Shown one piece after another: positions 35,901 through 44,612 of a stretch of DNA of 52,885 nucleotides (its first letter is position 1; each line of letters begins with the position of its first letter). This DNA is from Rhodospirillaceae bacterium. Lineage in GTDB: Bacteria > Pseudomonadota > Alphaproteobacteria > Rhodospirillales > Rhodospirillaceae. The stretch is taken from NCBI GenBank assembly GCA_947476925.1, contig CANJSF010000001.1:209470-262354 (forward strand), read 5' to 3'. The notes below the pieces were generated by a model that was given only the letters and a program-made list of their open reading frames with translations, had not been told where the DNA came from and made no database searches. The position numbers and the translations under genes are program-made.

Positions 35901-37742
35901 TTACGCGACCTTTTCGAGCTGATCAATGAAGCCTGAAATAGTGCTCATGCCCCGCTTCCAGAAGCCAGGGTCTGTGGCATCAAGGCCAAAGGGCTTGAGC
36001 AATTCTTTGTGGCGATGACGACCACCAGCCGACAACATGGCCAAGTATTTTTCCTCAAAACCCGGCACGGCCTTGGTGGCGTAGACATTATACAACGAGT
36101 TTACGAGGCAATCGCCAAAGGCATAAGCATAAACATAGAACGGCGCATGCAAGAAGTGGCTGATGTAGCTCCAGTAGTGTTTGTACTCGTCGTCGAAATG
36201 GAACGCGGGGCCAAGACTGTCGCGCTGCACCATCATCCAAATTTCGCCGAGGCGTTCTGCGGACAATTCGCCGCTTTTGCGTTCGTCGTGCACATGGCGC
36301 TCGAATTCATGAAACGCGATCTGGCGCACCACGGTATTCAGCATGTCCTCAACCTTGCCCGCCAACAGCGCGCGGCGCTCCAGCGGGCGCTTCTCGTCGG
36401 CCAGCAATCCCTGGAACGTCAGCATTTCGCCAAACACAGAGGCGGTTTCAGCTAACGTCAGCGGCGTGGATGAGATCAAACCGCCCTGCTTGGCCGCAAG
36501 CACTTGATGAACACCGTGGCCCAATTCGTGGGCCAGCGTCATGACGTCTCGAGAACTGCCAAGATAATTGAGCAAAATGTATGGATGCGCCGAAGGGACC
36601 ACCGGGTGCGAAAAGGCCCCCGAGGCCTTGCCGGGGCGTGCGGGCGCATCGATCCACCGCTGAGCAAAAAACACCTCGGCGACCTCGGCCATGTGTGGCG
36701 TAAAGGCGCGGTAGGCATCGAGCACCATACGTTTGGCTTCAGGCCACGCGATTTTACGATCTTCAGTTTTTGGCAGCGGCGCGTTGCGGTCCCAGTATTG
36801 CAGCTTTTCAAGACCGAACCAGCGCGCCTTGAGTTTGTAATAGCGATGCGCCGTTTCACCGTAGGAATCCATCGCGGCAGTCACCAAGGCCTGCACAACA
36901 TCGTCCTCAACCAAATTGCCAAGATTGCGCGATGACACGGGGGCTGCAAACTTGCGCCAATCGTCTTCGATCGCTTTGTCTTTGGCGAGCGTATTTGTGA
37001 TGAGCGTAAACAGCGGCTGCTTTTCAGCCAGCGCTACGCCGATGCTTTTAGCGGCTAGGCGGCGCTTCTCGCCCGAGGAATCAGACAACTGATGCAAGGC
37101 TTGCGTGAGCGTCACTTCGCTATCGCCGAGTTTGCACCGCATTGATGCTTGCGTTTCGTCATAGAGGCGAACCCAAGCGCCACGACCCGTCGTGGATTTA
37201 TCGAGAAACAATTTCTCGAGGTCGTCAGATAATTCATGTGCGCGGAACGCGCGCAAGTCGCGTACCCACGGCGCGTATTTGGCGGCCGCCAGGTTTTGCA
37301 TTTTGGCATTCAGCACCTCATCGTCGAGGCGATTGATTTCGAGTGTGAAAAACAGCGTGCGGCCACCTAACTCTGTCAGCTTGTCACTGGTGTCTTGGTA
37401 AAACTTACCGCGCTTGGGGTCGGACACATCGCCCGACTGATAAAGCTGCGCGTAACTGCCAACCTTTCCAAGGATTTCGCCAATCGATTCGTAGTCGGCA
37501 ATCGCCTGGCCAAAAGCCGCGCCGTCTAATGTAGCGACATTCCCGCGATGGATTTCAAATGCTGCAATCTTCTTTTCTGCCAGCACAATGTCGGCCTTGA
37601 GGTCAGCGCCGTCGGGCGCGCTATACAGATCGCCCAAGTTCCATTCTGGTAGATCGCCGAGCGCGGCATCTTTTCCCGCAACGTCATCGTCCTTACGGGC
37701 GACGGAGGGCATTCCGAACCGATTGAAACCTGCAAATGTCAT
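35901..37742 (-). CDS. M3 family oligoendopeptidase (PepF-like)
   Basis: A 613-residue zinc metallopeptidase that cleaves short peptides, probably in the cytoplasm as no leader is seen. Zinc site HELGH at 405-409 with third ligand E432 (LAETAS), the usual M3 spacing. N-terminal half is helical, as in PepF; C-terminal part has YAYAFGDCLVNSLYN, a family hallmark. ATG 37742 is preferred; a TTG two codons upstream is possible. First gene before the ABC1 kinase. Its promoter probably overlaps that of the divergent acyl-CoA ligase. Confidence 0.94.
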   Translation of the reverse strand: MTFAGFNRFGMPSVARKDDDVAGKDAALGDLPEWNLGDLYSAPDGADLKADIVLAEKKIAAFEIHRGNVATLDGAAFGQAIADYESIGEILGKVGSYAQLYQSGDVSDPKRGKFYQDTSDKLTELGGRTLFFTLEINRLDDEVLNAKMQNLAAAKYAPWVRDLRAFRAHELSDDLEKLFLDKSTTGRGAWVRLYDETQASMRCKLGDSEVTLTQALHQLSDSSGEKRRLAAKSIGVALAEKQPLFTLITNTLAKDKAIEDDWRKFAAPVSSRNLGNLVEDDVVQALVTAAMDSYGETAHRYYKLKARWFGLEKLQYWDRNAPLPKTEDRKIAWPEAKRMVLDAYRAFTPHMAEVAEVFFAQRWIDAPARPGKASGAFSHPVVPSAHPYILLNYLGSSRDVMTLAHELGHGVHQVLAAKQGGLISSTPLTLAETASVFGEMLTFQGLLADEKRPLERRALLAGKVEDMLNTVVRQIAFHEFERHVHDERKSGELSAERLGEIWMMVQRDSLGPAFHFDDEYKHYWSYISHFLHAPFYVYAYAFGDCLVNSLYNVYATKAVPGFEEKYLAMLSAGGRHRHKELLKPFGLDATDPGFWKRGMSTISGFIDQLEKVA

Positions 37743-37768
37743 GGGCAAACCTTGATGAATGAGGCTCA

Positions 37769-37797
37769 GATATAGGTGGCTTTGTGCCTATCGCCAA
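37769..37797 (-). promoter_or_regulatory. Putative promoter of the M3 peptidase gene
   Basis: On the minus strand TTGGCG (forward 37792-37797), a 17-bp spacer, then TATATC (forward 37769-37774). Start would fall near 37762, about 20 bp before ATG 37742. It overlaps the opposite promoter for the acyl-CoA ligase. By-eye match. Confidence 0.4.
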
Positions 37798-37810
37798 CCG
37801 TACCTATATT
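37782..37810 (+). promoter_or_regulatory. Putative promoter of the acyl-CoA ligase gene
   Basis: TTGTGC (37782-37787), a 17-bp spacer and TATATT (37805-37810, five of six). Start would be near 37817, leaving a leader of about 80 nt to GTG 37899. It shares about 16 bp with the divergent promoter of the peptidase gene. Confidence 0.4.
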
Positions 37811-37832
37811 CTCGGTATGAACAACGGTTGGC
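37793..37832. repeat. Perfect 9-bp inverted repeat around the -10 box
   Basis: GCCAACCGT (37793-37801) and ACGGTTGGC (37824-37832) are perfect inverted complements 22 bp apart, with a nested TACC/GGTA pair (37801-37804, 37814-37817). The -10 box TATATT lies between the arms, and the left arm covers the -35 of the opposite promoter. This is where an operator for a dimeric regulator would be. A few such repeats are expected by chance in 53 kb, so position is the main argument. Confidence 0.4.
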
Positions 37833-37898
37833 TTGAAAAGACCTGTGGGAAGCCCGAAGATAGGACCATCATATCCACCTCTGGGGAGGGGTGATCGC

Positions 37899-39704
37899 GT
37901 GAGTACGCCATCAAAAGCCGTGGATACATCGAAGGTGACAAGCCTTCCTGCGATGTTTTTTGCGCAAGCTGAGCGACACCAAGACCGCAATTTTTTGTGG
38001 TCAAAAGTGGAGGGCGTTTACACGCCCCTCAGCTGGGGCGTGGTGGCCCAGCAAGTTAAGGCCGCCGCCGCGGGATTTAAGTCTATCGGCGTGAAGCATG
38101 GCGACCGGGTGATTATTGTCTCGGAAAACAGACCTGATTTTTTTATCGCCGATCTGGCGATCATGAGCATCGGCGCGGTGGCGGTACCCACCTACACCAC
38201 TAACACCGCCAACAACCACCTTCACATTATGAACGACTCAGGCGCGCGCATTGTGGTGGTTTCGACACCGCAATTGGCGCGACATGTGGTCGCTGCAGCG
38301 ATCGAGGCTGACAACAAAGTCGCCATTTATGTTGTCGACCAACCCGAAAAAGCCATTAAGGCCGATGTTGATGTACGTTCCTGGTCGGATTTGTTGAACG
38401 CCGGTAAAGGCGCTGGTGTCCCCGCCGAAGTTGCCAACCTGAAACGCGAAGATTTGTCCTGCCTGATCTACACCTCAGGCACTGGGGGTCTGCCAAAAGG
38501 CGTGATGCTTAGCCATGGCAACATTTTGGCCAATTGCTTTGGCGCCACTGTATTGGTGAAAACACTCGGGATTGAGGACGAGGTGTTCCTCTCCTTTCTG
38601 CCGCTTAGCCATTCCTATGAACACATGGGCGGACAGTTTCTGCCAATCTCGCTGGGCGCAGAAATATACTACGCCGAGCGCGTGGAAACGTTGTCGGCAA
38701 ATTTGCTCGAATGCCGTCCCACCTTCATGACCGCCGTGCCGCGCCTGTATGAGAGTATGCGCATGCGGATTTTGCAAAATTTGAAACGGCAAAAACCCAT
38801 CGAGCAAAAGCTGTTCAACCTGGCGCTGGATCTCGGCATCAAGAAGTACGAAACCCCAACAGCCATGACGCTGTGGGACAAAGTGCAAGATTTCGTTTTG
38901 GAACGGCTGGTGCGCCGCAAAGTTCAGCAACGTTTTGGTGGGCGCTTGAAAGCCATGGTCTCGGGCGGCGCGCCACTGAACTACGATGTTGGGCTGTTCT
39001 TTATCGCGCTGGGCGTGCCGCTGTTGCAGGGCTATGGCCAAACCGAAGCAGCGCCGCTGATCAGCGCCAATCCACCGCTGAAAGTAAAACTGAAAACCGT
39101 CGGCCCGCCGGTGGCTGGTGTTGAGGCTAAAATTGGGCCCGACGGCGAAATTCTGGTGCGCGGTGAAATGGTGATGAAGGGTTACTGGAATGACCCCGAC
39201 ACCACGATGCTGGCCATCGACCCCGATGGCTGGTTGCACACCGGCGATATCGGGCACTTCGACGAAGACGGCTACATCGAGATTACCGATCGCAAGAAAG
39301 ATATCATCGTCAACTCGGGCGGTGACAACATTGCGCCGCAGCGCTTGCAAGGCATTCTGTGCTTGGAAGAAGCCGTGGCCCAAGCCATGGTTTATGGCGA
39401 CAAGCGGCCGTACATCACCGCCGTAATTGTGCCCAGCGAAACGTTCGTTAAAGCCTGGGCCGAGCAAGCCAATGTGCCCGCCGACTTAGCGGCTCTGGCC
39501 ACCAATACCGAGTTTAAGTCGGCCATTAGCAAAGCTATTGAGCGCGCCAATACGCAATTGGGTACAATTGAAAAAGTGCGCAAATTTGTGTTGGCGCCAC
39601 AGCCGTTTACTGTTGAGAACGGCCAGATGACGCCCACACTTAAAGTGCGCCGGCATACGATTGTGCGCGAATACAAAGACGCGCTGGAAGCGCTGTATAA
39701 TTAG
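37899..39704 (+). CDS. Long-chain acyl-CoA synthetase (AMP-binding)
   Basis: A 601-residue ligase that activates fatty acids to acyl-CoA through an acyl-AMP. The P-loop YTSGTGGLPKG is at 191-201; further on are GYGQTEAAPLISAN, the adenylation motif GWLHTGDIGHFDEDGY and ITDRKKDIIVNSGGDN, and the C-terminal Lys region TPTLKVRR. The pattern is the COG1022 (eukaryote-like FAA) subgroup rather than E. coli FadD. GTG 37899 is chosen because GGGGAGGGG stands seven bases upstream; an earlier TTG at 37833 is unlikely. Followed after 9 bp by a small membrane protein gene. Confidence 0.93.
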   Translation: MSTPSKAVDTSKVTSLPAMFFAQAERHQDRNFLWSKVEGVYTPLSWGVVAQQVKAAAAGFKSIGVKHGDRVIIVSENRPDFFIADLAIMSIGAVAVPTYTTNTANNHLHIMNDSGARIVVVSTPQLARHVVAAAIEADNKVAIYVVDQPEKAIKADVDVRSWSDLLNAGKGAGVPAEVANLKREDLSCLIYTSGTGGLPKGVMLSHGNILANCFGATVLVKTLGIEDEVFLSFLPLSHSYEHMGGQFLPISLGAEIYYAERVETLSANLLECRPTFMTAVPRLYESMRMRILQNLKRQKPIEQKLFNLALDLGIKKYETPTAMTLWDKVQDFVLERLVRRKVQQRFGGRLKAMVSGGAPLNYDVGLFFIALGVPLLQGYGQTEAAPLISANPPLKVKLKTVGPPVAGVEAKIGPDGEILVRGEMVMKGYWNDPDTTMLAIDPDGWLHTGDIGHFDEDGYIEITDRKKDIIVNSGGDNIAPQRLQGILCLEEAVAQAMVYGDKRPYITAVIVPSETFVKAWAEQANVPADLAALATNTEFKSAISKAIERANTQLGTIEKVRKFVLAPQPFTVENGQMTPTLKVRRHTIVREYKDALEALYN

Positions 39705-39713
39705 CGCGGGCAC

Positions 39714-39872
39714 ATGGAACCAAGCATCATTTTCGGCTTGGTCTCGGCTTTAGCCGGCCTTGCTCTGATCATCGGCCATCAACGCAACAGCGAAAAGCTG
39801 CGCATGCTGTTCGGTGGCATTTGCGTGGCGGCGGCGCTGGTTGCCGTAAGTTTGATCGCAGAGCGGCTTTAA
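39714..39872 (+). CDS. 52-residue two-helix membrane protein
   Basis: A short open frame, ATG 39714 to TAA 39872. The peptide has two hydrophobic segments, about residues 5-20 (IIFGLVSALAGLALII) and 33-48 (GGICVAAALVAVSLIA), joined by a charged turn HQRNSEKLR, so a helical hairpin in the inner membrane. It starts 9 bp after the acyl-CoA ligase. The ribosome site is weak (GCGGGCAC). Its stop TAA shares four bases with that of the convergent gapR (TTAA). Function unknown. The regular hydrophobic pattern and exact fit between genes argue that it is real. Confidence 0.6.
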   Translation: MEPSIIFGLVSALAGLALIIGHQRNSEKLRMLFGGICVAAALVAVSLIAERL

Positions 39873-40126
39873 CGTGCCGTACCGACAGCGTCCAAGTACA
39901 CCTGAAGTAATGACTCCTGTTCTTCGCGGTCGGCCTTGTCCATGGCGCGCACCTTGATGACTTGGCGCATGACCTTGGTGTCGTAACCGGCACTCTTAGC
40001 TTCGGAATAAACTTCGCGAATATCTGCACCGAGATTCTTCTTCTCGTCTTCAAGCCGTTCAATCCGTGTCACGAATTGCTTGAGGCGTTGCGCAGAGACG
40101 CTTTTATCGGCCGAGCCATCGGGCAT
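39869..40126 (-). CDS. gapR: GapR-family DNA-binding protein (DUF2312)
   Basis: An 85-residue nucleoid protein. In Caulobacter GapR binds overtwisted AT-rich DNA ahead of forks and helps topoisomerases. Seen: QRLKQFVTRIERLEDEKKNL (coiled-coil helix), IREVYSEAKSAGYDTKVMRQVIKVR, then the short C-terminal helix SLLQVYLDAVG. ATG 40126 (MPDGS) is chosen with AAAGG about nine bases upstream; an extra 13 residues further out look like noise. Typical of Alphaproteobacteria. Alone on its strand, 133 bp from the next gene. Confidence 0.93.
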   Translation of the reverse strand: MPDGSADKSVSAQRLKQFVTRIERLEDEKKNLGADIREVYSEAKSAGYDTKVMRQVIKVRAMDKADREEQESLLQVYLDAVGTAR

Positions 40127-40259
40127 GAGACAAACCTTTCCTACACGCACATCATTCCAAGACAATGGCGCGGAACCTAGGGGAAAGGTGCATCCAGGCC
40201 AAGGCCTGAAGGGTGTGGATAAAAAAGAAACCTGGGGGTTAAAAGTTGGTGGACTTAAA

Positions 40260-40973
40260 TCACTTCAGCCGCCGCAAGACGGGTTTTCCATCTGCCCCGG
40301 CCTCAACAATCGCTGCGACCTTGTTACGCGCCCGGAATTCAGCGCGCCATTTGTCAAACTCAGTTGCAGCAATGCGGTCTTCCCGAAATAACGAGAACCC
40401 TCGCAGATCCCCCATTTTCGCATCGGGAAAAGCATTTGCAGCCCCAGCGCCTGTTTTGTCGCTCACTAAGCCAAAATTCGAGCGGTAACGTTTGTCGTAG
40501 GTTGGCGCAAAAATATACATCCGATAGGTATCCGTTCCGGTCTTCGGATTAGGCGTTACACGCACGCCGGTATCGGACGATAGGACCTGAATTGATGTCT
40601 GCTCTTCGAAAGGCCCAGCAGGCAATGAGCTTGTTATCTTTACCGTCCCAGAATCGTCAATCATCTCTCCGGTAAAAACAGTGACGGTCTCAACACCTTC
40701 GTCGGCGGAGATCTGACCGCGTGCAGTTCCCATGGCGAGTTTGCCGGGGGAGTAAAATTTAATTTCAGTCTCGCGGTACGTGCGCCCCACCAATTCAACG
40801 TGAATGATGCTGTTGTATGACCGACTGTTGTAATTGAGCTCGCCATCCATGTAGGTGTTTTCAGCACGCCACCAACCCGACATGAGTTTCCAATAGGCGT
40901 TATCGGCAAGGTCTGCCGCCGAAACTGACAACGGGCACAGGAGTGCCGCGATAAAAACGATTTTGCGCATCAT
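40260..40973 (-). CDS. Secreted protein, unknown function
   Basis: A 237-residue protein with a clear signal peptide (IVFIAALLCPLSVSA, cut near VSAAD). The mature part is rich in beta-strand patterns and aromatic residues (WKLMSGWWRAEN, YNSRSYNS), like a lipocalin- or DUF1579-type barrel; the match is only structural by eye. The last 50 residues are charged. ATG 40973 overlaps the stop of the DUF1244 gene by four bases, so it is translationally coupled to it. No catalytic motif seen. Confidence 0.72.
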   Translation of the reverse strand: MMRKIVFIAALLCPLSVSAADLADNAYWKLMSGWWRAENTYMDGELNYNSRSYNSIIHVELVGRTYRETEIKFYSPGKLAMGTARGQISADEGVETVTVFTGEMIDDSGTVKITSSLPAGPFEEQTSIQVLSSDTGVRVTPNPKTGTDTYRMYIFAPTYDKRYRSNFGLVSDKTGAGAANAFPDAKMGDLRGFSLFREDRIAATEFDKWRAEFRARNKVAAIVEAGADGKPVLRRLK

Positions 40974-41287
40974 GGCACCACCGAAATAACAGCATGCAAC
41001 GGCGTGGTCTCTTCGAACGTTTTTTGTTGCTCAGCCGAGGCAGGTTTTTGGTGCTTGGCTTTCCAATCTTTGATGGGCATGCCGTACACAACTTCTTGCG
41101 CCTGATCGTAACTGATCGCGGCTCCGAAATGCTCAGACGCTGCTTTGTACCACTTGGCCAAGCAGTTGCGGCAAAAGCCCGCCGTGTTCATGATGTCGAT
41201 GTTCTGGACATCGCTTCGCTTTTGCAGATGCTGCACGAGCCCGCGAAAAGCGGCAGCTTCGATTTTAAGTCGAGTCATCTCGTCCAT
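40970..41287 (-). CDS. DUF1244 family protein
   Basis: A 105-residue protein of the DUF1244 family, found mainly in Proteobacteria. Conserved segments: AAAFRGLVQHLQKRSDVQNIDIMN, then FCRNCLAKWY with two Cys, and DQAQEVVYGMPIKDWKAKHQ (given in parts). The CxxC pair may bind metal. Function unknown. ATG 41287 (MDEMTRL) is chosen from the conserved N-terminus; an open extension upstream lies in the next gene. It sits 11 bp after the N-formylglutamate amidohydrolase gene. Confidence 0.88.
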   Translation of the reverse strand: MDEMTRLKIEAAAFRGLVQHLQKRSDVQNIDIMNTAGFCRNCLAKWYKAASEHFGAAISYDQAQEVVYGMPIKDWKAKHQKPASAEQQKTFEETTPLHAVISVVP

Positions 41288-41298
41288 GGCGCGCTCCG

Positions 41299-42108
41299 TT
41301 AGTAATGCCGAATCTCGGCCATATCGTGTTGACCTAAAATCGGCGCAATCAAGCCCGAGAGCAAGCCCCCCCACCATTGTTGTCCCGCCGTTGTGCAAAT
41401 TAAATCCTGCCGGATTTCGATTTGGGCATGGGGCAAGCCCTGCGCCAAGCCGTGGGCTTTCATGCAATAGCCGTGCGTGATGCCCGAATAAGGCTCATTT
41501 ACGCCCACCACCATACCCGGTACCGCCCGCAACGCTGTGATCAAGTGATCGCCTAGCCGCGTATCGCGACTAAACATCACGCCACAATGCCACGGCCTGG
41601 CTTGCGCCACGTCACGGCGCATTAACGACGGCGTAAAGCTGTGGATCGATAACATCACAGGAACAAGTCGGCGCGCTTTGATGTGGGCAATCTGGGAATC
41701 AATTGCTTTGTGATACGGCCAGAACAAGGCATCGGCGCGACGCGCGAGGTCATCCAATGTCAGCGCGACATTGCGCGGTATGGTGATTCCGTCACTGGCT
41801 TCGGGAACCGCTTCGGGGTCGCCCATGGCGCGATTGAGATCAATCACCAGACGCGAATAACGCGCGATGACGGCGGTCGCGCCAAGCGCGTGCGCCAAGT
41901 GCCGCGAGACGCCAGCCGCGCCGATATCCCACCCCACATGGCGATCAAGAACACTAGCGCTAACCCCTAAATGGTCGAGCGCACGTGGCACCGCATTGCC
42001 GCCATGGTCGCAATGAATAAGCAGCGGTGAAGTTAAGCCACCGTGCACGAGTTCAACCGGAACTGGTTCGTCGGGACTCAAGAATGGGGGGTCAACAGAA
42101 GTAGTCAT
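41299..42108 (-). CDS. N-formylglutamate amidohydrolase family protein
   Basis: A 269-residue hydrolase. Family features: LIHCDHGGNAVP near residue 31, DRHVGWDIGAAGVSRHLA, YSRLVIDLNRA and SIHSFTP, then GVNEPYSG. His and Glu residues in these segments should hold the zinc. Enzymes of this family release formate from N-formylglutamate in histidine breakdown, but no hut gene is near, so the substrate is open. First gene of a three-gene run with DUF1244 and a secreted protein. ATG 42108. Confidence 0.87.
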   Translation of the reverse strand: MTTSVDPPFLSPDEPVPVELVHGGLTSPLLIHCDHGGNAVPRALDHLGVSASVLDRHVGWDIGAAGVSRHLAHALGATAVIARYSRLVIDLNRAMGDPEAVPEASDGITIPRNVALTLDDLARRADALFWPYHKAIDSQIAHIKARRLVPVMLSIHSFTPSLMRRDVAQARPWHCGVMFSRDTRLGDHLITALRAVPGMVVGVNEPYSGITHGYCMKAHGLAQGLPHAQIEIRQDLICTTAGQQWWGGLLSGLIAPILGQHDMAEIRHY

Positions 42109-42165
42109 GTGATTGATTGATCAACAGCGACGTGACAGAAGACTGATTAGTGTGGGGATTGTGTG

Positions 42166-43086
42166 ATGGACGTCAAGGCAATGGAAGCGCAACCAAAGCA
42201 AAGCTGGGTGGCACGCGCGGCCTTGCCGATTTTGCTCACCGGCACCATGGCCTTGGCATTCTCGCCCATTTTCGTGCGCTGGAGCGAGGTCGGCCCCATT
42301 GCCACGGGGGTCAACCGAATGCTCCTTCCCCTGCCCGTCTTTTTCATCTGGATGTGGCTGGTCCCGTCACAGCGCTTACCGCTCGCCACGACCCAAGGGA
42401 AACTGGATTTGAAGTACCTGCTCCTGGCCGGTGCCTTTTTTGCGGGCGACTTATGTGTGTGGCATTGGTCGATCAAACTCACGTCCGTTGCGAATTCGAC
42501 CGTCCTTGCAAACCTCTCGCCCGTGTTCGTCGTGATCGGCGCTTGGTTTTTATTCAAAGAGCGCGTCTCCCGGGTGTTTTTGGGCGGCCTACTCATGGCG
42601 TTGTTGGGTGTTGCCATCTTGATGAGTGAAAGCCTCAAAGTCTCGACCATCACGTTGACCGGCGATGCCTTGGGGCTTTTCACATCGTGGTTCTATGCTG
42701 GCTATTTGTTGACCGTAGCCCGCGTTCGCAAGCGCGTGCCCACAGCAGCAACCATGGCCTGGGGCGGGCTCGCTGCAACAATCATCCTTTATATCATCGC
42801 CTTCAGTTGGGAAGGCAACGTCTGGCCCGAGACACCGCGTGGATGGGTGGTCGCCATTGGTTTAGCGGGCGTAACGCAAATTATTGGTCAAACTCTCATC
42901 GCCTTGGCGCTGGCTCATGTTCAGACGGGCTTCGGAGCCATGGTGTTACTGCTGCAACCGGCCCTGGCGGCCCTGCTTGCTTGGGTTTTGTTCAATGAGC
43001 CACTAAGCATGTGGCAAGTCATTGGCGGCATCGCCATTTTGATTGGCCTGGAGCTCTCGCGCCGGGGCACGCCGAAAATAGCTTAG
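42166..43086 (+). CDS. EamA/DMT family transporter
   Basis: A 306-residue inner-membrane carrier of the drug/metabolite superfamily with ten predicted helices in two EamA halves. The first half has FSPIFVRWSEVGPIATGVNRM and WHWSIKLTSVANSTVLANLSPVF in pieces; the second half has TQIIGQTLIALAL and ALLAWVLFNEPLSMWQVIGG. The direction is usually export of amino acids or metabolites; substrate unknown. Start is ATG 42166; a GTG directly before it is in frame. It runs toward pyk, 64 bp upstream. Confidence 0.92.
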   Translation: MDVKAMEAQPKQSWVARAALPILLTGTMALAFSPIFVRWSEVGPIATGVNRMLLPLPVFFIWMWLVPSQRLPLATTQGKLDLKYLLLAGAFFAGDLCVWHWSIKLTSVANSTVLANLSPVFVVIGAWFLFKERVSRVFLGGLLMALLGVAILMSESLKVSTITLTGDALGLFTSWFYAGYLLTVARVRKRVPTAATMAWGGLAATIILYIIAFSWEGNVWPETPRGWVVAIGLAGVTQIIGQTLIALALAHVQTGFGAMVLLLQPALAALLAWVLFNEPLSMWQVIGGIAILIGLELSRRGTPKIA

Positions 43087-43150
43087 CCGCCATTCCTTAA
43101 CTAGCCATAGGTGCGCCAGATGCGTACTCTAGGGGCTAGGAGAACACACC

Positions 43151-44602
43151 ATGTCCGATTCACCATTTGGCCACCGTGGCCGTCGCGCCAAGATTATCGC
43201 CACCTTGGGGCCCGCCAGTGCCAATGCCGAAACGATCGCCGATCTGTACGAAGCCGGCGCTGATGTCTTCCGCCTCAACTTTAGCCACGGCAGTCACGAC
43301 GACCACGCCAAGTCAGTGGCGACCATCCGCGCATTGGAAAAAACCGTTGGCCGCCCCATTACCATCTTGATGGATTTGCAAGGCCCGAAGTTACGCGTCG
43401 GCGTGTTCAAAGACGACAAAGTGATTATTCAACCTGGCGCGCCGTTTCGGCTGGATCTCGACCCCACGCCTGGCGATTCGAAGCGGGTCTGCTTGCCGCA
43501 TCCTGAAATTTTTGCGGCCCTCAAACCCGGTGCGACGTTGTTGGTCGACGACGGGCACCTTCGATTAAAAGTCAAAGAATGCGGCAAAGATTACGCCATC
43601 ACTGAAGCGGTGATTGCCGGCGGCATTTCGAACCGCAAGGGCGTCAACGTGCCCGACGTCACTCTGCCCATCCCGGCAATGACCGACAAAGACAAAGCCG
43701 ATTTGCAGTTCGGCCTGAGCCAAGGCGTTGATTGGGTGGCGCTATCGTTCGTGCAACGCCCTGAAGATGTTGCCGAAGTGCGCGCCGCCGTGAAAGGCCG
43801 TGCTGGCGTTTTGGCCAAGCTTGAAAAACCATCCGCGCTGGAACATCTCGATGCGATTGTCGATGCCTCGGACGCCATCATGGTCGCGCGTGGGGACTTG
43901 GGTGTCGAGATGCCTCTGGAGCAAGTCCCAATTTTGCAAAAGCGCATCATTCGCTCGTGTCGCAAACGCGGCAAGCCTGTGGTTGTGGCAACTCAAATGC
44001 TCGACAGCATGATCAAGTCGCCGGTGCCGACACGCGCTGAAGCCTCGGATGTCGCCACCGCCATTTACGACAGCGCTGATGCCGTGATGTTATCGGCGGA
44101 AACGGCGGCCGGAACGTTCCCGGTCCGTGCAGTCGCCACCATGCATCGCATTATCTGCCAAGTGGAAGCCGACGAGCATTATTTTGAATTAACGGAAGCC
44201 CGCCGATTAGAGCCTGAACACAACTCGCCGGGCGCGATTACGGCTGCGGCGCGGCAAGTCGCTCATACACTTAACGCGGCAGCGATTGTGACGTTCACAT
44301 CGTCGGGCTCAACAACCTTGCGGGCCGCACGCGAGCGGCCCAATGCCCCCATTATGTGCATTACGCCCAGCGTCACGGCAGGGCGGCGCTTAGGACTCGT
44401 CTGGGGCGTGCATTCTGTCGTGGGTGATTTCATTCATTCGGTCGATGACATCGGCGACGTGGCTGTAAAGGCGGCCGTGGAAGCTGGCATCGCGCACGAT
44501 GGCCAAGCACTGGTGATCACAGCCGGTATGCCGTTTGGTAAAGTCGGGTCAACCAACATGGTGCGTGTGGTTTGGGTGGGCGGCGAAACCGGCACGCAGT
44601 AG
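43151..44602 (+). CDS. pyk: Pyruvate kinase
   Basis: A 483-residue glycolytic enzyme: phosphoenolpyruvate plus ADP to pyruvate plus ATP. Seen: IIATLGPASAN, VFRLNFSHGSHDD, DLQGPKLRVG, the lid/B domain from about 75 to 175, then the signature LAKLEKPSALEHLDAIVDASD and MVARGDLGVEMPLEQVP with the catalytic Lys and metal-binding Glu, and VVVATQMLDSMI. The C-terminal regulatory domain is complete. AGGAGA stands seven bases before ATG 43151. It ends 10 bp from the convergent phospholipase gene. Confidence 0.97.
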   Translation: MSDSPFGHRGRRAKIIATLGPASANAETIADLYEAGADVFRLNFSHGSHDDHAKSVATIRALEKTVGRPITILMDLQGPKLRVGVFKDDKVIIQPGAPFRLDLDPTPGDSKRVCLPHPEIFAALKPGATLLVDDGHLRLKVKECGKDYAITEAVIAGGISNRKGVNVPDVTLPIPAMTDKDKADLQFGLSQGVDWVALSFVQRPEDVAEVRAAVKGRAGVLAKLEKPSALEHLDAIVDASDAIMVARGDLGVEMPLEQVPILQKRIIRSCRKRGKPVVVATQMLDSMIKSPVPTRAEASDVATAIYDSADAVMLSAETAAGTFPVRAVATMHRIICQVEADEHYFELTEARRLEPEHNSPGAITAAARQVAHTLNAAAIVTFTSSGSTTLRAARERPNAPIMCITPSVTAGRRLGLVWGVHSVVGDFIHSVDDIGDVAVKAAVEAGIAHDGQALVITAGMPFGKVGSTNMVRVVWVGGETGTQ

Positions 44603-44612
44603 TGCGGCGTTC

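Noticed and set aside
38475-39467. A 330-codon minus-strand frame inside the acyl-CoA ligase gene
   Set aside because: Antisense to conserved AMP-binding motifs, with His/Gln-rich composition and no recognisable fold.
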